The notes under the pieces: generated by a model | What the model saw: only the letters and a program-made list of their open reading frames with translations | Databases searched by the model: none | What the model was told of the DNA's origin: nothing | Position numbers and translations under genes: made by a program | NCBI RefSeq assembly: GCF_034377285.1 | Contig: NZ_CP139715.1 | Span: forward strand, 3,952,001-4,016,000 | Source of the DNA: Thalassobaculum sp. OXR-137 | GTDB lineage: Bacteria; Pseudomonadota; Alphaproteobacteria; Thalassobaculales; Thalassobaculaceae | Direction of reading: 5' to 3' | DNA: 64,000 bases | Part shown: piece by piece, positions 35,541 through 46,589 of the stretch | How positions within the stretch are numbered: the first letter of the stretch is position 1 | Layout: every line of letters starts with the position of its first letter

Positions 35541-35630
35541 AAACACGTCACATTTTCAAGATGCCTAACATCTTGTGTTGCAACGCAAAAACGTCACTTA
35601 ACTTGATTTTGGTTAAGCCGTCGAAATCAC
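35541..35630 (-). promoter_or_regulatory. AT-rich upstream region of pdhA with two dyads
   Basis: The gap between ftsB and pdhA is much richer in A/T than its surroundings. It has two inverted repeats: CAAGATG/CATCTTG with a 5-base loop (35557-35575) and CTTAAC/GTTAAG with a 9-base loop (35597-35617). Neither is followed by a T-run on the minus strand, so operators for a pdh regulator are more likely than a terminator. Confidence 0.5.
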
Positions 35631-35984
35631 TCAGCGAACCGCCACGTTCAGCACCAGTCCGTCCTTCGGAACGAGGCCGTTGCCGATGACCACGGAATTC
35701 GACGGGATATATCCGAGCACCAGACGGGCCCGCTCCTCGAGCATGTCGGTGTCCAGGTTGGCGGGGTTCAGACGGGCGACCTTGTTCTCTAGGGCCTCGC
35801 GCTCGGCCGAAACCTCCGCGAGCACGTCGCTCGCCTCGGCGATCTCGATGTCGAGCCGCTGCCACGCGCGCAGACCGCGATCGCCCTCGACCGCGTGATA
35901 GGCGAAATACGCCATCAGCAGCGACGCCATCAGCGGGCCGAGTACCTTGGGAACGCGTCGCTTCAGTTCAGCGGACAGGGACAC
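35631..35984 (-). CDS. ftsB: Cell division protein FtsB (septum formation initiator)
   Basis: The 117-aa product has a short cytoplasmic N-terminus, one membrane helix (LMASLLMAYFAYHA) and a periplasmic coiled coil (IAEASDVLAEVSAEREALENKVARL), the FtsB/DivIC layout, followed by the ERARLVLGYIPSNSVVI end. FtsB joins FtsL and FtsQ in the divisome. GTG 35984 is chosen because GGAGG stands 5 bases before it and homologues begin near SLSAELKRR; in-frame ATGs at 36014 and 36041 are alternatives. Location next to eno and pdhA is typical. Confidence 0.88.
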   Translation of the reverse strand: MSLSAELKRRVPKVLGPLMASLLMAYFAYHAVEGDRGLRAWQRLDIEIAEASDVLAEVSAEREALENKVARLNPANLDTDMLEERARLVLGYIPSNSVVIGNGLVPKDGLVLNVAVR

Positions 35985-36105
35985 CGAACCCTCCAATCTG
36001 CGAATACGACGCATTGAATCATGAAGCCGATTAACGGTCACCGTGAACAGAACGCGAATCGAAACCCGCCAAAGGGCGAATCCGGCACGGTGTTGCAGAA
36101 ATGAC

Positions 36106-36648
36106 TCAGGCTTTGCGGGCGTGTTTGAGCGCGCGGCTCCGCCAGGCGTTCAGCACGTCGGCGATGATGATGGCATCGCCGGAGCCGTCCTCGAAGACCA
36201 GCCCCACGGGCAGGATCTGGCTCTTGCCGGTCAGGAAGCGGTTCATCGCCCGGCCCATGCCGGTGCCCCGGTCCGCATCGAACACCACATAGGCCAGCTT
36301 CGCGCCCCGGGCATTGCCGCGGCCGGAGACGGTGAATTCCGACACCTCGTCCCAGCGGTAGCGGCGCACGGTCCAGAGCTTGGCGACGGTCAGGCCCTCG
36401 CGGTCCAGATGCACCTGCAGGCGGTTCCAGGCGTTGGTCGCCAGCAGGAACAGGGAGCCGGCGACCATGCCGATGCCGACCATCGCCGCCCCGGTCTCCA
36501 GGCGCGGCTCCTCGCCGGACATCAGCCCGAACCCCGAGGCGACCACCACGGCGCAGGCGAACGGGAACACCCCGCGGCGCCATCCCGGCAGCTTCAGCGT
36601 GGCGCTGTCGCCGAGCCGGGACGGATGGGTACGCGGTTTCTCGGCCAC
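36106..36648 (-). CDS. Membrane protein with PH-like domain, unknown function
   Basis: The 180-aa product has two hydrophobic segments at about 27-45 and 53-72, then a soluble beta-rich part (RLQVHLDREGLTVAKLWTVRRYRWDEVSEFTV) that resembles bacterial PH domains. It lies 24 bases after enolase in the same direction. I recognise no specific role; a membrane-anchored sensor or scaffold is possible. Confidence 0.7.
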   Translation of the reverse strand: MAEKPRTHPSRLGDSATLKLPGWRRGVFPFACAVVVASGFGLMSGEEPRLETGAAMVGIGMVAGSLFLLATNAWNRLQVHLDREGLTVAKLWTVRRYRWDEVSEFTVSGRGNARGAKLAYVVFDADRGTGMGRAMNRFLTGKSQILPVGLVFEDGSGDAIIIADVLNAWRSRALKHARKA

Positions 36649-36672
36649 GGGATGGCCTTTCCGGTCGGGCCT

Positions 36673-37968
<1,296 letters not shown>

Positions 37969-38202
37969 CTACACAGAAGGGGTGGGCAGGATGGGTGGCG
38001 GCGCGTGCGGTCGGCGTCGGTGCGTTCGGCGCGCTCTCAATAGCCTTGCTCCCGGCAGCATTCAACACGCCAAGTTCAACAGGTCGTGACCGGCCGGCGG
38101 GTTTCCAGGTGCGCGGCGGATTTGTATTTCCGCCGCAGAAGGACTAAATTCTCCGGTGTCTCCCGGCTGGCATGTCGGGAAGCGACGATTTAGGAGTGCG
38201 AC

Positions 38203-38640
38203 ATGGCCATCGCCGGCGTCGATACCCAGGGCAGCTCGCAGCTTAGCGCCCTTCGCAACACTCAGCAGCCGAGCCGCGCTGAGGAAAACCGAGCCCAGGA
38301 GTCCCAGGACGCCCGGTTCGGAACGTCCGACACCTCGCAGGTCGAGGCCCGTGAGGAGCGGTTCGGCGATGCCGCCTCCCCGCTTCCGGGACAGGGCAGC
38401 AGCGTTCCGAGCACGTCGCTGGCGAGCGAGTCCCTGAGCGCGCTGATCCAGGCGACCCAAGAACAGGACACCGGCCCGGCCCAGACCGGTACCGGCCAGA
38501 CCGACAGCGCCCAGGCCGCCAGCGAGGACGAGGAGCGGCAGGAAGAGGCCGCAGCGCCGAACAGCACGAACTCGCTGCTTCCGGGCGCCAGCGACCGCAG
38601 CGGCACCGGTGCGACGGGCGGCGTTTCCGTCTTCGTCTGA
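38203..38640 (+). CDS. Disordered acidic protein of unknown function
   Basis: The 145-aa product is rich in Ser, Gln, Glu, Ala and Thr, has no hydrophobic core or cysteine, and should be intrinsically disordered throughout. TAGGAG stands 6 bases before the ATG, and the gene is followed by three terminator hairpins, so it looks well expressed. It is divergent from eno. I recognise no family. Confidence 0.72.
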   Translation: MAIAGVDTQGSSQLSALRNTQQPSRAEENRAQESQDARFGTSDTSQVEAREERFGDAASPLPGQGSSVPSTSLASESLSALIQATQEQDTGPAQTGTGQTDSAQAASEDEERQEEAAAPNSTNSLLPGASDRSGTGATGGVSVFV

Positions 38641-38664
38641 CCGCGTTTCCGACCCAGGATCCCC

Positions 38665-38755
38665 GGCGGCCTTCGGGCCGCCGTTTTTGTTTCCCCCAGC
38701 GGGCCTTCGGCCCGCCGTTCTTGTTTCCCCTGGCGGCCTTCGGGCCGCCGTTTTT
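38665..38755 (+). terminator. Three stacked terminator hairpins
   Basis: Hairpin 1: GGCGGCC-TTCG-GGCCGCC (38665-38682) with five Ts. Hairpin 2: GCGGGCC-TTC-GGCCCGC (38699-38715), weaker T-run. Hairpin 3: same stem and loop as hairpin 1 (38732-38749) with five Ts. All follow the gene ending at 38640. The repeated unit is about 34 bp, so the set arose by tandem duplication. Confidence 0.88.
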
Positions 38756-38811
38756 CATTTCAGTCCGTCGCGATAGACTGGGGGCAGCGCTCCCTCCGCA
38801 ACGGATGACCG

Positions 38812-39303
38812 ATGACGGATAACCCCACCACGCCCACCTACGCCGCCCTTTCGGTTCCGCCGGAAACCGGCAACGGCTATCCGGACGCCTATGCCAGATC
38901 TTCGGCGGCCCGGATCAAGCGCAAGCTCGGCAATCACGGCGGCATCGGCAATTTCGGCGTCAACCACGTCACCCTGCCCGCCGGGTGCCAGTCGGCGCTG
39001 CGCCACTGGCACACCCGGCAGGACGAGTTCGTCATGGTGCTGACCGGCGAGCTGGTGCTGCAGACCGATGCGGGCGAGCGCGTGCTGCGCGCGGGCGACT
39101 GTGCCGCCTTCCCCAAGGGTACCGGCGACGGCCATGCCCTGCAGAACCGCTCGGATGCGGAAGCGACCTATCTGGAGATCGGCGACCGCACCGAGGGCGA
39201 CGAGGTCGACTATTCGGACATCGACATGGCGGTGCGCTGGATCGATGGCGCGGAATACTTCGTGCGCCGCAGCGACGGCTCGGTGATCCAGAAGGCGGAG
39301 TGA
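38812..39303 (+). CDS. Cupin-domain protein
   Basis: The 163-aa product is a small cupin barrel: motif 1 ALRHWHTRQDEFVMVLTGE at about 62-80 (His64, His66, Glu71 as metal ligands), motif 2 LRAGDCAAFPKGTGDGHALQN at about 91-111 (His107). Such proteins bind a metal and act on small molecules or sense sugars. The context gives no substrate. It is separated from the upstream terminators by 56 bases and seems to be transcribed alone. Confidence 0.85.
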   Translation: MTDNPTTPTYAALSVPPETGNGYPDAYARSSAARIKRKLGNHGGIGNFGVNHVTLPAGCQSALRHWHTRQDEFVMVLTGELVLQTDAGERVLRAGDCAAFPKGTGDGHALQNRSDAEATYLEIGDRTEGDEVDYSDIDMAVRWIDGAEYFVRRSDGSVIQKAE

Positions 39304-39374
39304 CCGGCCGTCACTGTCAAACGCCCGCCACGCCGAAACGACCGTGATGTCTGTGGCCCAGAAGGCCAGGCCAG

Positions 39375-39710
39375 CTATTTTTGCTGAATCTCGAACCACC
39401 CATTCCACTTGCCGGGAGTTTGATAGCAGACATGATATTTGTTGTCGGTTGTCGACGCGACCACATGGATCTGCCCATCGGCATCCGTCGTTGCCTCGAC
39501 ACGGTGCGCGCCCGTTAGGGAAGCGTTCGACCCTCCACCCGAAGAATTCGTCCCGTATAGCGGCTCGGGACTTGACCACGAAGCAGGATTATCCGGCTCC
39601 AGCTGCCATGTATGCATGACCGTTGCCGTCTCGGTGTCGATGTAGAATGCCTCAATACGGTTGTCTGAATTTGACGCCACCACGAAGTCTTCAAGCAATG
39701 TGGTATGCAT
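39375..39710 (-). CDS. Small beta-propeller/lectin-like protein
   Basis: The 111-aa product shows two imperfect blade-like repeats: VVASNSDNRIEAFYID followed by MHTWQ and WSSPEPL, then HVVASTTDNKYHVCYQ and KWNGWFEI. The pattern resembles the blades of PLL/tectonin-type lectins, but only two blades are present where propellers have five to seven. AAGGAG stands 6 bases before the ATG. Base composition is less GC-rich than its neighbours. It may be a complete small lectin that oligomerises or a remnant of a larger gene; transfer is likely. Confidence 0.6.
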   Translation of the reverse strand: MHTTLLEDFVVASNSDNRIEAFYIDTETATVMHTWQLEPDNPASWSSPEPLYGTNSSGGGSNASLTGAHRVEATTDADGQIHVVASTTDNKYHVCYQTPGKWNGWFEIQQK

Positions 39711-39950
39711 ACTGTTCTCCTTTGCGCGTATTCTCAGCGGGGGTCGTCGTGACCTTCGCCATCGGCTCTGAACGACCGGACGAATGAGACGCCGAAGCCG
39801 TCTCCTGACTCGGAAACGAGGCCGTCCTCGCCTTCAGGAACGGCTGGGTCGTCAGCGCGGTTCCATACTGATTGGGTCGGCAAGCCCGGGGCGGCCTGGG
39901 AGGCGGCGACCGGACTCCTTGCCCGTTACCCTTCACCGACTTCCGCACTC

Positions 39951-40097
39951 ACCGACTTCCCCCTCCCCGATTTCCTGGACGAGCTCCGACCCTGGCGCCC
40001 AGCCGGGGCGGAGGTCGATCCAGGACCCTGGTCTCGACGCCAGAGGCACGGTCCTGGATCGCCCCCTGCATCGCGCCGGGAGCGTCCAGGAAGTCGG
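39951..40097. repeat. Palindromic element, copy 1
   Basis: A 147-bp element with outer arms TTCCTGGACG (39972-39981) and CGTCCAGGAA (40083-40092) and inner arms GATCCAGGACC and GGTCCTGGATC. It matches copy 2 at 40195-40340 over its whole length with scattered changes, in the same orientation. No ORF or transposase is inside. Confidence 0.8.
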
Positions 40098-40194
40098 AAA
40101 GGTTGCAGGTCAGGACGACTGACGCGGGCGGGAGCCCTCCTTGTGGCCGGGAACGCAGGGTTCAGCGCCTCCCCCCATCTCCCCCTTCCCCCCC

Positions 40195-40340
40195 ACCGAC
40201 TTCCCCCTCACCGACTTCCTGGACGACCTCCACCCCTGCGCCCAGCCGGGACGGAGGTCGATCCAGGACCCTGGCATCGACGCGGGGGACACGGTCCTGG
40301 ATCGCCCCCGGCTTTGCGCCGGGAACGTCCAGGAAGTCGG
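40195..40340. repeat. Palindromic element, copy 2
   Basis: A 146-bp element with perfect 15-base outer arms CCGACTTCCTGGACG (40211-40225) and CGTCCAGGAAGTCGG (40326-40340), and inner arms GATCCAGGACC (40260-40270) and GGTCCTGGATC (40293-40303). Folded, it gives a long two-tier hairpin. It begins 244 bp after the start of copy 1. Confidence 0.82.
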
Positions 40341-40405
40341 AAGAGGATGCACCGGTGACCTTCAGCGGCGGCGCCTAGTTGCTCCCGCCCCAGGCCGGGA
40401 TCGGC

Positions 40406-41134
40406 TCAGAGCTTGCGCCACACCGATACGTGTTTGCCGCTCAGACGGTCGAAGGGTGAGCGATTCCAATCGGCCCACCGAAACTCCAGCGTCATACCGG
40501 CGAGCTCTGCCATCAGATCGAGTTCGGACGGCCACGCATAGCGGAAGGGGATCGAAAGGTGCGTGTGGCGGTCGCCGTCCATCCAGACGTGGTTCGACCG
40601 GTAGCTCTGCGTCGCAACATCGAACACATCGACACCGAAATGTCGGGGATCGCTCGCGAAGGCCAGCCTGGTCTCGCCGAACGCCAACTTCTGGAGGGGC
40701 GGGACCTGCGTCTCGACGAGAAACCGCCCTCCTGGCCGCAGATGCACCGCAGCGTTCTTGAAACAGGCAACCTGCGCCTGCTGTGTCGTCAGATTGTCGA
40801 TGGTGTTGAAAACAAGGAAGACGAGCGAAAAACTCCCGGCAACCCGCACCGAGGTCATGTCGCCGATCGCGACCTCCATGGGTGCCGCGGTTTCCTTCGC
40901 CCGCAGCTTTTCGACCATGGCCCGCGAAAGCTCGATCCCCTTCACGACCGCGCCTCGCTCGGCCAGGGGGATGGCTATCCGGCCCGTGCCGACGGCGAAT
41001 TCGAGGATCTCCCCGCCCTCGGACAAGTCGATCAGACACTCGACGGTCTGCCGGATTAAGTCAGGGTCGGTGCCGCCATGGTCCCGATCGTAGGTTTCCG
41101 CGATCCCCTCGTCGAAAAATCCGTCCCGGCTCAC
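40406..41134 (-). CDS. Class I SAM-dependent methyltransferase
   Basis: The 242-aa product has AdoMet motif I ILEFAVGTGRIAIPLA at about 43-58, an acidic motif II region (VKGIELS), GDMTSV at about 91-96 and the NTIDNL and LRPGGRFLVE blocks. The substrate is not predictable. GTG 41134 has GAGGAG 9 bases upstream; extending further would run into the 3' end of the next gene in another frame. It follows the TPR gene by 49 bases in the same direction. Confidence 0.85.
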   Translation of the reverse strand: MSRDGFFDEGIAETYDRDHGGTDPDLIRQTVECLIDLSEGGEILEFAVGTGRIAIPLAERGAVVKGIELSRAMVEKLRAKETAAPMEVAIGDMTSVRVAGSFSLVFLVFNTIDNLTTQQAQVACFKNAAVHLRPGGRFLVETQVPPLQKLAFGETRLAFASDPRHFGVDVFDVATQSYRSNHVWMDGDRHTHLSIPFRYAWPSELDLMAELAGMTLEFRWADWNRSPFDRLSGKHVSVWRKL

Positions 41135-41183
41135 GAGATCGATCTCCTCGCCGCGGTTAGGCGCGCACCTATGAGACCGCGCC

Positions 41184-42584
41184 CTAGCCCGACGCTGCCG
41201 ACACCAAGGCCGCAGCCCGCGCCTTCGCCAGATCGGCGGCTTGGTCGCGGCCAGTGGCCTTGAGCGCGGTGGCGTAGTTCTGCCAGCTCCAGGCCGAGTT
41301 CGGCTTCGCCGCCGTGCGCTCAGCCAGCAGGGCCCGGGCCAGCATCGGATCGGCCTCCACCGCGGCGGTGACCAGCATCTCCTCGAACACGTCGCGCTGG
41401 GCGTGGCTGCCGCCCATGCAGTACAGGTCGTAGCGCACCGGATAGAGCGCCTCCACGACCGTGGCCGCATCGCCGGCGGCCAGGGCCGCCATGGCCTCCG
41501 CCGTGGCGGTCCCGACCCGGGCGGCGACCCGGCCTTGCGTTGTCGCGGCGTTGGCGTAGCTCTCCAGATGCCCAGCGAGCGTGGCCGCAGCCTGCGGCTC
41601 CCCACCCTTGATCAGCGCCATCAGATAATGCAGCGACACGAAGATCAGCTCGTGGTCCTCGGCATGGCGCAGGGAGACCCGCGCCAGGTCCTTCCAGCGA
41701 TCGCCCACATCGACGCCGTACATCTCCAGCCGCCACAGCAGCGACGCACCATTGCAGACGTCGAGATACATGTCGGCGTCGAGATCGGAGGCGATCTGCC
41801 GGTCATAGAGCGCCAGCACCGCGCCGAACTCGTGGCGCTCCAGGTGGAACAGCGCCTGGTGCCAGTAGAGATGGAAGCGGAAGTTGTTGGTGGCCGACCA
41901 GGACGGCTCCAGACCCGAGACCCAGTCCACGCCCTCGCGGTGGCGACCCTGCATCTCCATGATATGGGCGACCGCATGCACGGCCCAGGCATCGGCCGGG
42001 TTCTGCTCCACCGCCATGCGGCCGAACGGCTCGGCCGCGGCGTAGTCGCCGGCCTCCTCCAGCCCGAAGGCATGCATGCCGAGCAGGAACCCGTAATCCG
42101 GGTCGTCTTTGCTCCAGTCCGGCAGCACCCGGGCGGTGCTGTCGCGCATCATCCGGCCCTCGCCGGCGTAGAAATGGTTGAAATGGGCCAGCCGCAGGGC
42201 GAGCGCGTCCTTGGGGTATTCGAGAACCGCCCGCTCCCAGCAGGCGGTGGTGCGGTCGATATCCTCGGCACACCAGGCGTCCAGGGCGGCCAGGTGCAGC
42301 GCCTCGCGCTCGGTCACGCCCTGGGTTTCCGCCCGGGTCTTGGCCTCGGCCAGCGCCTTCTTCGCGCGCTCAGCCATGGCGCCGCTGCCGAACAGCTTGA
42401 ACAGATACCCCTTGGCCACGTGGGCCATCGGCATGTCCGGATCGGCGGAGAACACCTGCTTCAGCCGGTCGCCGATATCCCTGCCGAAGCCGAGATAGGA
42501 GGTCACCATGCCGTCGAAGGCCTCCACAGCCTCCGGGCGCGCGCTGGTGTAGGTCAGGCCGTAGCGGCCTTCCTGGAGTGCCAT
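41184..42584 (-). CDS. TPR protein of the TTC38 family
   Basis: The 466-aa product is made of helical repeats and resembles eukaryotic TTC38 and its bacterial relatives: AVEAFDGMVTSYLGFGRDIG near the start, HLAALDAWCAEDIDRTTACWERAVLEYPKDALALRLAH, GMHAFGLEEAGDYAAAEPFGRMA, and VHAVAHIMEMQGRHREGVDW (each quoted in part). No catalytic motif or signal peptide is seen. Its cellular role is unknown. It lies between kdsA and a methyltransferase gene on the same strand. Confidence 0.85.
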   Translation of the reverse strand: MALQEGRYGLTYTSARPEAVEAFDGMVTSYLGFGRDIGDRLKQVFSADPDMPMAHVAKGYLFKLFGSGAMAERAKKALAEAKTRAETQGVTEREALHLAALDAWCAEDIDRTTACWERAVLEYPKDALALRLAHFNHFYAGEGRMMRDSTARVLPDWSKDDPDYGFLLGMHAFGLEEAGDYAAAEPFGRMAVEQNPADAWAVHAVAHIMEMQGRHREGVDWVSGLEPSWSATNNFRFHLYWHQALFHLERHEFGAVLALYDRQIASDLDADMYLDVCNGASLLWRLEMYGVDVGDRWKDLARVSLRHAEDHELIFVSLHYLMALIKGGEPQAAATLAGHLESYANAATTQGRVAARVGTATAEAMAALAAGDAATVVEALYPVRYDLYCMGGSHAQRDVFEEMLVTAAVEADPMLARALLAERTAAKPNSAWSWQNYATALKATGRDQAADLAKARAAALVSAASG

Positions 42585-42602
42585 GAAGCTCCTTGTCCGC
42601 CC

Positions 42603-43448
42603 TCAGTCGAGCGTGATCGGGTTCGCTTTGGCTATGCTATCGAAGGCTTTGAAGGTCGCCAACAGGCCGCCGACCTGATCGAGCGGCACCATGTTCGGGC
42701 CATCGGACGGGGCGCTGTCCGGCTCCGGGTGGCATTCCATGAACACGGCGGCCACGCCGACGGCCAGGGCCGCGCGGGCGATGACCGGGACGAATTCGCG
42801 CTGGCCGCCCGACGAGCCGCCCTTGCCGCCCGGCTGCTGCACCGAATGGGTTGCGTCGATCACCACCGGATAGCCGTCGCGGGCCATTTCCGGCAGACCG
42901 CGCATGTCGGAGACCAGGGTGTTGTAGCCGAAGCTGGTGCCCCGGTCGGTCAGCAGGATGTTCTGGTTGCCGGTGGCGACCACCTTGGCTGCGATGTTGG
43001 CCACGTCCCAGGGGGCCAGGAACTGGCCCTTCTTGATGTTCACGGTCTTGCCGGTCTCGCCGGCGGCGACCACGAGGTCGGTCTGGCGGCACAGGAAGGC
43101 CGGGATCTGCAGCACGTCCACCGCCTGCGCCGCGATGGCGCATTGCGCCGGCTCATGCACGTCGGTCAGCACCGGGCAGCCGAACTTCTCGCGCACCTCG
43201 ACCAGGATCGCCAGACCCTGGTCGATGCCGACGCCGCGGCCGGCATTCAGGCTGGTCCGGTTCGCCTTGTCGTAGGACGACTTGAAGATCAGCGGGACCT
43301 CGGCCGCCGCGCAGACCTTCACCAGTTCCTCGGCGATCTCCAGCGCGTGCTCCCGGCTCTCGATCTGGCACGGACCGGCGATCAGGGTGAACGGGCGGTC
43401 GTTGGCGACGGCGAGGTCGCCGATGCGGACGGTGCGGGAGGCAACCAT
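42603..43448 (-). CDS. kdsA: 3-deoxy-8-phosphooctulonate synthase
   Basis: KdsA condenses phosphoenolpyruvate with arabinose 5-phosphate to give KDO-8-phosphate for lipopolysaccharide. The 281-aa product has LIAGPCQIESREHAL, FKSSYDKANRTS, PVLTDVHEPAQ and the IDATHSVQQPGG block with FMECHPEPD. The start at 43448 is conserved; longer frames add an unrelated peptide. It lies 20 bases after pyrG. PEP from the enolase reaction is its substrate. Confidence 0.95.
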   Translation of the reverse strand: MVASRTVRIGDLAVANDRPFTLIAGPCQIESREHALEIAEELVKVCAAAEVPLIFKSSYDKANRTSLNAGRGVGIDQGLAILVEVREKFGCPVLTDVHEPAQCAIAAQAVDVLQIPAFLCRQTDLVVAAGETGKTVNIKKGQFLAPWDVANIAAKVVATGNQNILLTDRGTSFGYNTLVSDMRGLPEMARDGYPVVIDATHSVQQPGGKGGSSGGQREFVPVIARAALAVGVAAVFMECHPEPDSAPSDGPNMVPLDQVGGLLATFKAFDSIAKANPITLD

Positions 43449-43468
43449 GGGATCAGCCCTTTGCTGGA

Positions 43469-45103
<1,635 letters not shown>

Positions 45104-45215
45104 GGGCGTTCCTTATACATCATCGAGTGCGATCCAAGCACGCGTTGTGACCATCCGGCGCCACGAATGCGATGCCGGTCGAGAACGGGCGGGAATTTCC
45201 CGCCGAATCAATGTG

Positions 45216-45539
45216 TTACTGCGAGAGAGGCGCGGCGGGAGCCGTCGGCTCGGCCGGCGTCGAGACCGCCGGAACCTGATCGACGATGGACGCCTTCTTG
45301 GTCTGGGAGGCGAGAATCGCCAATGTCAGGCTGGTCGCCATGAAGCAGGCGGCCAGAATCGCCGTGGTCCGGGTCAGCAGGTTTGCGGTGCCGCGCGCCG
45401 ACATGAAGGACCCGAGGCCGCCGCCACCGCCGCCGCCACCGCCGATGCCCAGGCCGCCGCCCTCGCTGCGCTGAAGCAGCACGGTGACGATCAGCGCCAG
45501 CGCGATCATGAGATGTACGGTGAGAATGATCAGTTGCAT
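45216..45539 (-). CDS. secG: Preprotein translocase subunit SecG
   Basis: The 107-aa product has two membrane helices (about 5-22 and 53-75) separated by RSEGGGLGIGGGGGGGGGLG and the conserved LTRTTAILAACFMATSL segment, which defines SecG of the SecYEG channel. The C-terminal 25 residues are Pro/Ala-rich. The glycine loop is longer than usual. It lies between tpiA and pyrG on the same strand. Confidence 0.92.
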   Translation of the reverse strand: MQLIILTVHLMIALALIVTVLLQRSEGGGLGIGGGGGGGGGLGSFMSARGTANLLTRTTAILAACFMATSLTLAILASQTKKASIVDQVPAVSTPAEPTAPAAPLSQ

Positions 45540-45626
45540 GTCGAACCCCGGTCTTCGGTCGGCGCGGGTTGTAACGTTTCCAGCGCCGGTTGGCCAGTCT
45601 GTCGTGCGTCTATCTCAGACACGCGG

Positions 45627-46370
45627 TCACGGGGTCGCCTGGGCGATGCCGAGGAAGTCCTCCGCTTTGAGCGACGCGCCGCCGACCAGGGCGCCGTTCA
45701 CGTTGGCCACCGACATCAGTTCCTTGGCGTTCCCCGGCTTCACCGAGCCGCCATAGAGCAGCCGGACGTTGGCCGCGTCGCCGCAGATATCGTCCAGCAC
45801 CTTGCGGATATGCGCATGGACGGCGGCGACGTCCTCGGCGGTCGGCGTGCGGCCGGTGCCGATCGCCCAGACCGGCTCGTAGGCCACGACCAGCGTCTCG
45901 CCGGTCAGCCCCTCGGGCACCGAGCCGCGGACCTGACTCTCGACCACCTCAAGCGCCTTGCCGGCATCGCGCTCGGCCTCGGTCTCGCCGACGCAGACGA
46001 TGGGCACCAGGCCGGCCCGGCGGGCCGCCTCGGCCTTGGCGCGGACCTCCGCATCGGTCTCGCCGTGATCGGCGCGGCGCTCGGAATGGCCGACGATGAC
46101 ATAGGTGCAGCCGAGATCGGCCAGCATCTCCGGGGAGACGTCGCCTGTATGGGCGCCGCTCTCCGCGGTGTGGCAGTCCTGGCCGCCCAGGGCGACGCCG
46201 CTGGAACCGAGCATGACGCTGACCGGCGACAGATAGACCGACGGCGGGCAGACCACGAGTTCCACCGCCACCTTGCCGACGTTGCGGGCCAGCGCCTCGG
46301 CCAGAACCTCGCTGGAGACGCGGTCCATGTTCATCTTCCAATTGCCGGCAATCAGCGCGCGTGGAGCCAC
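45627..46370 (-). CDS. tpiA: Triosephosphate isomerase
   Basis: The 247-aa product interconverts glyceraldehyde 3-phosphate and dihydroxyacetone phosphate. Visible are GNWKMN near residue 10, the catalytic His in VGHSERR, the catalytic Glu in [11 protein letters not shown], and the phosphate-binding YGGSV. GTG 46370 is chosen because AAGGAGG lies 8 bases upstream and the protein then begins just before [10 protein letters not shown] as in the family. The upstream gap separates it from the divergent ppiD-like gene. Confidence 0.95.
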   Translation of the reverse strand: MAPRALIAGNWKMNMDRVSSEVLAEALARNVGKVAVELVVCPPSVYLSPVSVMLGSSGVALGGQDCHTAESGAHTGDVSPEMLADLGCTYVIVGHSERRADHGETDAEVRAKAEAARRAGLVPIVCVGETEAERDAGKALEVVESQVRGSVPEGLTGETLVVAYEPVWAIGTGRTPTAEDVAAVHAHIRKVLDDICGDAANVRLLYGGSVKPGNAKELMSVANVNGALVGGASLKAEDFLGIAQATP

Positions 46371-46589
46371 GGCGAAACCCTCCTTGGTCGTCACTGGATG
46401 CTTTGAAACGTGGGGACGCTCTAGCACGGGGCAAGGGTGCCCGCCACCCGCCGATCCCCCGTCCGATCCCTCGCCCGATCCCCGGCCCGATCCCCCGCCC
46501 TGCCCGAAGCCTTGCGTTCTAAGGGGGACGGAGCCTACAACCCTGATCCGAACGACCATTCGCGACCCGCTGCATCAGGCCGCCGTATC

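Larger units (their letters stand above)
39711..40405. other. 700-bp gap with no supported gene, holding palindromic repeats
   Basis: No frame shows a ribosome site and a protein-like composition together. The left third has no feature I recognise. The rest holds two direct copies of a 146-bp element and C-rich spacers (runs of CCCCC around 40170-40195). Confidence 0.6.

Noticed and set aside
39691-39948. An 85-codon minus-strand frame upstream of the lectin-like gene
   Set aside because: No ribosome site, biased composition at its start, and it overlaps the better supported ORF. A decayed gene cannot be excluded.
41135-41605. N-terminal extension of the methyltransferase gene to 41605
   Set aside because: The added part overlaps the TPR gene in another frame, is Arg/Pro/Ser-rich and is not methyltransferase-like; GTG 41134 has a ribosome site.
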